The position numbers and the translations under genes are program-made. Source: Aphrophora alni (taxonomy: Eukaryota > Arthropoda > Insecta > Hemiptera > Aphrophoridae). Taken from it: a stretch of 64,000 nt of DNA. Location: positions 103,891,762 through 103,955,761 of the forward strand of contig OY740769.1 of the NCBI GenBank assembly GCA_963513935.1. Reading direction: 5' to 3'. Positions 54,101 to 63,100 of the stretch are shown piece after piece (positions within the stretch are counted from its first letter, which is position 1; every line of letters begins with the position of its first letter). Below the pieces are notes generated by a model. The model did no database searches. It saw nothing but the letters and a program-made list of their open reading frames with translations, and was not told the origin of the DNA.

Positions 54101-57100
54101 TGATATTGTTTTATTTGACATGCCTATTAAATCTAGAGAGAAAAATAAATATATTAATTACTGCATAAACAATAATAATAACATAACTGGAATTGTAGAC
54201 CTGAGAATTATATCCCTACAAGGAATTGATAATCCTACAAGGAAATTTGTGATGACTTTTTGCAAAACTTGTCGACTCGAACCATTTAAAAAAAGTTATC
54301 ACTTGTGAAGATGAAATGACAGTCAATGTACTGGAAACACAATAACGTCATCAAGAATGAAGAAAACGTGTCAAAATAAATACAAATTCAAAGACAGATA
54401 TTGTGTTTATTAATGTCAAAATCATAATTTTGGAAGAATGGGTTCCAGAAGGCACAACAGTGGACCAGTACTATTATAAGGAAGTTTTGACAAAGCTGAG
54501 AAGAATAGCCAGAAAAACTACCAGAGAAAAACTACCAGAACTGAGGAAAGTGATTTCATTCAAGACATGCTATTTTTATCTAACAACACATTATAACACT
54601 GGAAAATCCCTATATTTTCCAGATCTGGCATCATATAACTTTTTCTTTTAAAATCTATTCTTATAGGGTATGTCTAAGTAAGTTTGTCCAGTAAAAAATA
54701 AAATTGCAGATGTATTAAAACAGCTGATAGAAATTGACCTGCTTTATGCCTTCGACCAGTGAAAAACAAAAATACAATGGTATGTAAGTGCAAATGTGGA
54801 CTATATTGAAGAGGACGGGCAATAGAATTGTGATACTTATAAATAGAGATGAGTTATTGTATTAGTCTTGTTTTTATTAGATATACCACAACCATTGGTG
54901 AATTCAGTTAAACAAATTTCTTTACTATACTGGGAAAAGAAACGGTTGTATGGTACAGTACTTGTATAGAATATCAAAACGGAAAATTCAACAAATTAGC
55001 CTTGAACAACCATGATTTTTACATATCACACAATGCTTTAACATTTGTGCTACAACATAAATGTACAATTGAATGTACAACACATACTATTTTGTAAATT
55101 CTTTATACTCCTCAGGAGTTCACTTAGAGTGAGTATGTGTTTGGGAAACCCGAGGTACCCAATCTGAACCTACAACTTTCTTCATCTAATCTTGGGTTAC
55201 AACCCTCTCTTTCAACTTTCCCACTATGTGTCTGGTAAATCCAAGGTACCCAAACTCAATTAAAAAAAATATATATAAAATAAACTGTACACACGTGCAA
55301 TGAGATAAATGAAGCACTCTAGTGGCCACATTTAGAAATGGTACTAACTTATGAACACCCGTCATCATATATTCACTATTCAGATTTAAAATTTGAAAAT
55401 TCAAGGTCTAAAATTTAAATTTGACAATAATTTTGTATAAAAGTTGGAAATGATATCAAATGGTTCATCAATGAATCCAACACCATATATTGGTAAAATT
55501 GAGTTACAAGTAAATACCTGAGGTGTAGAATCATGACCTCACATTTGACATAGTACAAGATAATTTTTTAGTTGAATATTTTAGTTTTTTAGTGACCACC
55601 ACTTTGAACTAATTGAATAATTTTGCTGGTTAAACAACTTGTCCAAGTTATGCTACAAACATCCCATGTGCTTAAATTAGAACAAAATCAGACAAAAATT
55701 GTTACCGTCAGAGTGCTATTACAGATATATAGACTTATAAAATAATTGTAATAAATCGTCATAGAAAAGACATAACAACGTATTTTTGTCAGCTCTGTCG
55801 ACGAGTCTTAATGACGTATCTGTATCTCCTCCCATTCGAGGGATATTGCTTTACAATAGTGTGGCGTAACTAACATTTTCACAAAGAGTGAAAAACATAC
55901 TGGCGTAACTTAAGACACGTCGTTTTGTTTTGGGCTTATATTGTACACTTTAATAAATAATGAAAAGATGTAACGACGTAAGTTAAGATACGTCACTTTG
56001 TTTTAACATAACAACAGTATCTGTTGCATTTTAGTCTTTGGCGTATCTAACAAAATCAAATACAAAGTAAATTTACTGAAGTTGTTGTACTTTGTAATTT
56101 TCTTCTATGCTTTAATTTGGGATAATTGGATGTGGGAATTATGATTCCTGTTTTATTCGTAAATAAAAATGAAAGTTAGGTTAGTTTTTTTTCCAGATTT
56201 TTGTAAACAATAAATTGAAATTAGAATAAAAATGGATTTCTCAAGTAGTGACGACGAACTGCCTTTAGCTGATATCATCAGAGAAGGAGACAATTTCAAT
56301 TCTACTGATAGCAATTTTGATGATTCCTACTGTGACCCTGATTATTTCCCAAGCTGTGAAATTAAAAACTGCAAAACTATTTGTATACTTTATGTGAAAA
56401 GTGTGATTTTTCTATTTGTGAATATCATGCTAAGTATAGTTGCGCTGATGGACATAAGGAAAATTTTCTTAATATTAAACAAACGATTGAACTGATTCAA
56501 GCTAAACATACAAACTACATACCAATTTTTATCAATATAAGAAATGTATATTTGGAGCAATGATAAAAAACTACAACGTACAATCTTTAAACTGCTCTCC
56601 TGAAAATTAAGAAAAAGCAGATACGTCGTTATGACTTTTGGCCGACGAAATATTGTATAATTCGTCATCAATAAACCCTTTGTATGGTTGTAAAGAGACT
56701 TGCAGACAACTCTTTAATAACATTGTTTCTTTGAACAGAAAACATTTTATTAAATAATTTATTTAATTCAAAACAGGTAATTATGTCACTGGATGAGGAG
56801 AACCCATTGCGCTTACAACTATACAGAAGTGGCCAAGGTTCTAGAATAATGTCAAGTGTTGAAGGAGCTTTGATCAAAATACCTGACAGAGAAGGGATTA
56901 ATGGAGTACTACATGTTATCAACAAAGCACTGTTTCCTGCGACAAGTTCAGCAGGAGAAATTCTTAAGCAGAATGGAACATACAGGTAACTAAACTAATG
57001 GGTTGCTCAAGATGTAGTGATGAGAGAGTTTTGTGATACAGAAAAATATCCATGTTGAGTTTCTCATGAAAATATCTATTATGAAGTCTCCAAAGAGATA

Positions 57101-60100
57101 TTTGAAATGATGTCTCTCCATACAAAGTCTGTTACCTACAGACCAAACAGGTGAACTCATTTTGCTCAAATTTGGTATATCTTGACAGTATCACAAGGTA
57201 ATTTTCAGTGTCGTTAAAATTTGTTTAATAATTAGATTTTTGAAAGTTTCTGCCATAAATCACATATAAAAATTCAATTTTCAATCTTAACCAAATTTTC
57301 CTTTGAAACTCATTGGGACTTTAAAAAAAAAATTAGTAACAATAGGCCTATATTTTAAAATCTTGGTTTGGGTATTATCACAACAAAAACTATAGACATC
57401 TTCTAAAATACAATATCTCAAAATTAACAAAAATGATGTCATCAAATTTTAATGAAATTTGAAGGTTTATAATCCAAACCCATATTCTAACCTATATGAA
57501 ATAAATTACATTTCCCGACTAAATTTTTAAAACCAAAATAAACCTTGACAGCTATTTCGATATTTTAAGATGATGGTTTATTTTCTCTTTGATCCAAAAA
57601 CTTCCAAACAGTAAATTTTTTAATAGTTAACAAAAATTAATTATTGAGTTTTTTATATGATTGGGGATTATTAGTCTAAACAAATATTAAAATAATGTCA
57701 TCCTTGCAGTACGCTACAGTCTAAAAAACTTGACCAATTCAAAGTCTAAAATTTTTACTCATTTCTGATGAATTAAAAAAATAATAAATTGAAATTTACT
57801 TTATTACATATAAATGGTTTATAAACGTTTTGTGACAAAATTTATGTTTAGTTTTTTTTACAGAAATATCCATTTCTAGATATTCTGAATGCAAAAAGTA
57901 ATTTTAGAAATGATGTCTGTAGTCCCTGTGATCCTATTTTATCCTCATTTCTTGTCATTTTTTTCTTTTTCATTTTTTGATAACTTAATAATTAATTGGA
58001 GTCAGCTGCAAAAGACCAAAATATAAAATTTGTATTTCTTTAAATCACGTTTAACAATTTTGATAAAATTAGGGTCACCCTTAGGGTGTAGCCCTTAAGA
58101 AACCAAACAAAACATAATTGTTACTTTCTCAAAAGTGATGGTTCACATATTATTGGTCAAAAGGTAAAAATAAGTTATGGATCTATATCTAAAAATCTGG
58201 CTGAATGATTTTGTTCAATTTCGTTGAAATGTTGATGGTACAAATGAATGTGAACGTGAAGCAGCCTGTAAAAGTAAATTATGTTTATGAGAAAAATGGG
58301 GAAAAAATGAACTCCTACCCTCTCCATGGTTGATTTACATCTTTATCCGATAGCTCATATACCACCATTTTTTGTTAAATGGAAGGAACTTTTTATTTGA
58401 TGTTGCATATGGTGGTGTAGAAAGTTAGTGTAAAGTTTTGCAACATGTATTATTACTCTTATAGAAAATATTTATTGAAAAGTAATACATATAAATAAAA
58501 TTTAAAATGTGAAATTTTATGAAAAAAATACTTTATCAGATAATGAAAACAGATAAACAAATAGAAAGGATTTTTTCTAAGTGAAAACATATAAATGTAA
58601 CAATTTACATATCATTATTCAATAGAATTTAAAAAAAATTATTAATAGTTAAAAACTATAAATATATTAAAAATGAACAAAGACTACTTAACCGCACATA
58701 CTTTTAATTACTATTTTCAGTATATTTAGTATACAAACATTTTGCTAAATTTTTATTATTTTTATTTACAGGAAAAATTCTTGTTCTATTTTAGTTTCTT
58801 CCTTATTTAAACAATAAAACATTACGTTTTAGATATAATTTCATATTCAGTTTTAGGTATAGTTCATTACAGGTAACTGAAACAGTCTTTATAGTATCAA
58901 TTTCCCGTTTAGTTTCAGATTCATTAAATATTTTGAAACTGTAAATCAATTCATTTTCACCGTTAATAAAGTATAATATCTCAGACAATGGAATAATCAT
59001 ACAATTTTCAATAGAAAAAATTTGTTTAGTATCGACCACTTTCTAAGTATATTTGTACCTAATAGTTGAGTTTTCTTTAGAGAATATAACTGCTGTGTAA
59101 AAATTTGTTTCATTATTATCGCCTTTCAGAGATACACACAAAAACAAATCCTTCTATGAGAGAGATTATTATTATTCTCTTGTCAGAATTTGGTTTTGTA
59201 GCGTTCCATGTAAATTTTCATCTAATTTAGTGTGTTATAAGTTAATAACACATTGAGATATGAACAAAAACTGTTTAAAATTACTGTCACTTTTACATTT
59301 TCAATTAGATTATTTCTAAATTTCAATAGGGCTCTATATAAGAACACTATAATCATCTATATCAAATTTCATATTGTATCTTCATTTTTGAGTCCACTAT
59401 CATGCTTACGTTCAGATGACAACAACAATAGATTGACAGCAAGTCAAAATAGCTTTTTCGGTGTCCTGAGGCCATGAAATGTTCAGATCACTGTAAAAAC
59501 AGAGGTCAAAATTGTTACCAAACTTACCCTATACCAAATACTGGGTAAGTAAAAATAAAATTAAATAATTCATAATGCATACAAACAATGCAGAACAATT
59601 ACAATAAAACAGTCTTTTTGTTGAACAAAGAACATTCCTCAAGCATACCTCTTTCCCAGACTGCACATATATCACTTGAGCAAAAATTCTATCCTAAACC
59701 TAAGTTTTTAATAAGTTTCTCTTATCAGCCAATGGCTGACCTAACTATCTAGGGCAATAATCATCAATAGTTGTTTATGATTATTACAAATGTGGACACT
59801 ACTGTTTTAGTATATTTCTGGAAGCAATGGACAAAGTAACACAAGTCAACCCTAATGCATTAGTTTTAACCAAACCAGCAACATTTTTTGTACCAACAGA
59901 TCAAGCATTCAATAGACTTGGAAACGCACGCCTTCAACGTACGCTAACAGACATCACATATTTAACAAAGGTAAGAATATAAAAGATTTTTTAAAAAAGA
60001 GCTCAAGGTGTTGATGTGAACCAACACATACTTCAAGTTTAGTCCATCAGCATAACTTGTTCATAAGTTCATACATTTTCATAATTTTACTAAACCATAA

Positions 60101-63100
60101 CACATATTTGATCTATATATCACTAACAATCATCCCAAATTTCAAAGCTGAGAAAAATTAAAAAGTAGTTACTCTATACAATAAAATGGGCAATTTATTG
60201 TTGGTGTCCAGGTATTGTGTGTACGCTTTAAACAATAGAGGAAATCTCTCTCCGAGCCCTAGAAGATATCTCCAATGGAGAGTCATGGAAATTATAAGAA
60301 ACAGGGTTATGATGAATTATTAATTAAATTAAGGATACCATTTATAAGTTAACTAAATTTTCTATCTAATAATGAAGTATAACTATGTTGGAAACTGGAA
60401 AGAGGAGAAGGTAACTATGTTGAGTACAGTCTAATCAAAAAGACCCTCCACAGTGAGTACTGTAATAACATGAAAACATAGCATAAGCTAGGATTGTTGT
60501 TGATTTAATTTTGCATAACCTAGTTATCGTTTACTGCTTGTAAATAATCAAACGTGATAAAATTGTTAGGTTCTTTAACTCTCCTCAATATGTTAACCAC
60601 AAAAGAATAAATATTGTCTATGCTCAGGTGACAAATATATAGATGAGTTAAAACAAATAAATTCTGAGAGAAATTTGTCATTGTTCCACACTGTAATACT
60701 GAAAACCTCATGATGTCACTATGAGGTCACGTTCTACGATTTGCTTCTATTATAAAGCTATAAATCAAAATTTAAGAAGAGCCTGCACCACTATCTAGCT
60801 TGTACATGGTTTTAATCAGTTACTAAATATCAAATATTCTTGGTATTTCATTTATATTGCTAGGCTATTTTAACATTAATATTGTTTTCAATGTTATTAT
60901 TGTTTAAAATTGTATTCTGGTTATTTTTATGTAATATTTTATTATGTATTTGGCATGATTTTATCTGTATTTGAGTGTATGTGTATAGTTTATCTTTGTA
61001 TATTTATTTACTTTATTTGCAAGTGGTTGACACCTATTATACTAATATATACCTCATCTGTTGGGGGTCATTATAACAGAACATGAATAAAATGAAAAAG
61101 AAAGGAAATCTAATGAGTAAGTTTCAAAGTATAAACTGTTTTTTTACAGAGGCTTTAAAAATTGGTAAAACTAGTGTATTGTCTGGAATAAGACTTTGAA
61201 TAGTTCTGATAAGTTAATTGCTAGCCCAACAAAATCATTGATAATATTAATACAGGAATCTGAAAGCTGTTAGAGAGAAACTGCAGTTCTATGTTATTGA
61301 TCAATGGGCAACTTCACTGGAATATAATAATTCCCAATAAAATAAATAGACCAAAAAAATTGCACAAATTTTCACCCACCCGATAGCAAATAAAATCCTA
61401 CCATAACTATTAGTCACCAAAAATGTCAGTTCGGTAGTTGCCAGTCAAAAAGTGAAAAATAAACCATTGGAAATTTGGTGTTGTTTCCTCATGGCAGCTA
61501 CCCCCACATTTTGTGTTAGAAAACAAATGTTTAAAAAGTCTCTGGATTTGGGCCAAATATGCCCACATATCAAATTTGATCAAATCAATACACGTGCTTG
61601 GACTGCAGGGTTCTGAACATACAACAGAGAAAATATTAGTTCTATGTTGTCTTCTTTTACAGGTACCCCAAATTTGAATTATTGGAAAAAACAAAAAACA
61701 TACATCATCTTTCCAAAAATCACTTTATTTACTCAGGGGACCTCAAAAGGGATATATTTGTAAGAAACTCAACATTGATTTTTAACCATTCGCATAACTT
61801 TCTCTATACTACTGTATTATATGTAAAATAAAAATAACTAAAATAATTAACAGTTTAAAATATCAAATTAATAACTCTTTCTAGTTGATATTCTAAAGAC
61901 CATTAGTTAGCTAATGAAGAGTAATTCACAAATAGCAATCGCCTACCATAACTATAAATTAAACACAGTGAAGCAGTGCATTCCCTTACTTGATGTCTAA
62001 TGATGTAGAGTAAGATGAGGGGTACAGAAGGTGGAGAGAATAAACCTTTTTTTCAAGTACGGTACTGTAGTATTTGCTTCTACAAAGCAGTCAAAGATAT
62101 TCACTGATATCGTTTAGCCATGTTATTGTTTGGTTTTACATTAACCATGGTTATAATAGAAATATTATTTATTTCTAATATAAATTTAAATGATAGTATC
62201 ATAATTCATATCTGAATAGTTAATATTTTTAATCTGAATTCAAATGTTTCTAAAAACATACTGGCCATAGAGAGTCTCAAATAATTAGTTCTATATATAA
62301 TTAATATTAGAAATATTGTAGTATATTTTGTTATTATTTCATTTTAATTTATCTAGAACAGCAGCTGATGCTTCATCACTAGTTTTGTTTATTAAACCAT
62401 TACTTTCTTTGAAACTTAATGTATAACAATTGAAACATAACAATACCTACTTCATAATGGAAATTGCTAATAAAATTACTTATATTTTTTGTCCTTAAAT
62501 TTAGAACTGACCACTAAATTATGACAGAGATATTTCTGATGTAGATACTAGTATTAGTGACTCTAGTATTGGAAATAAAAATAGTATTGAAATATACAAG
62601 GTGGTGTACTATATACTTTCAAAACAGTTTCACAAAAGCTTCTCTAAGTCCGACTAAGATTACTAAAAATCTTTCTGTACAGAGACAGAAAGGAAAGTAG
62701 ATGAAACTGACACTTCTTTAGTGAATTTAGAAGAATTAAATAGTTTTATAGGATTGCTATAGTTGTGTGTGCAAAAGGCGTTAAATCACAGTCTTTTGTT
62801 GAAAGAATGTGATCAATAATTGTAAAGAGATCGTTTTCACAATGTGTTGAGTATATTTATTAATTATTCCAAATGTAAACAACATGCTTTTAATAGTGCA
62901 ATGTATAAAAACAGTGCAAATTCCTTGTACAAACTTTCTCTCACCCATCCTCAAAACCAATCAAAACTGTCCCCAAATATAACAATTCGGTAATTATCAG
63001 TCGAAAATGAAAAATGAATCATAGACGCTGTCTTTCAAAAACTATTTGTCAATTTAAATAGGGCCTAAACTTGCTTTGCTTGTGCCATAAATGCATCACC

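Larger units (their letters stand above)
56986..59810 (+). other. Intron 11
   Basis: It carries a worn minus-strand R1 fragment (about 57930-58340) and an R4 fragment (59240-59560). The minus-strand ORF at 58803-59039 is not recognised. The remainder is AT-rich. Confidence 0.65.
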
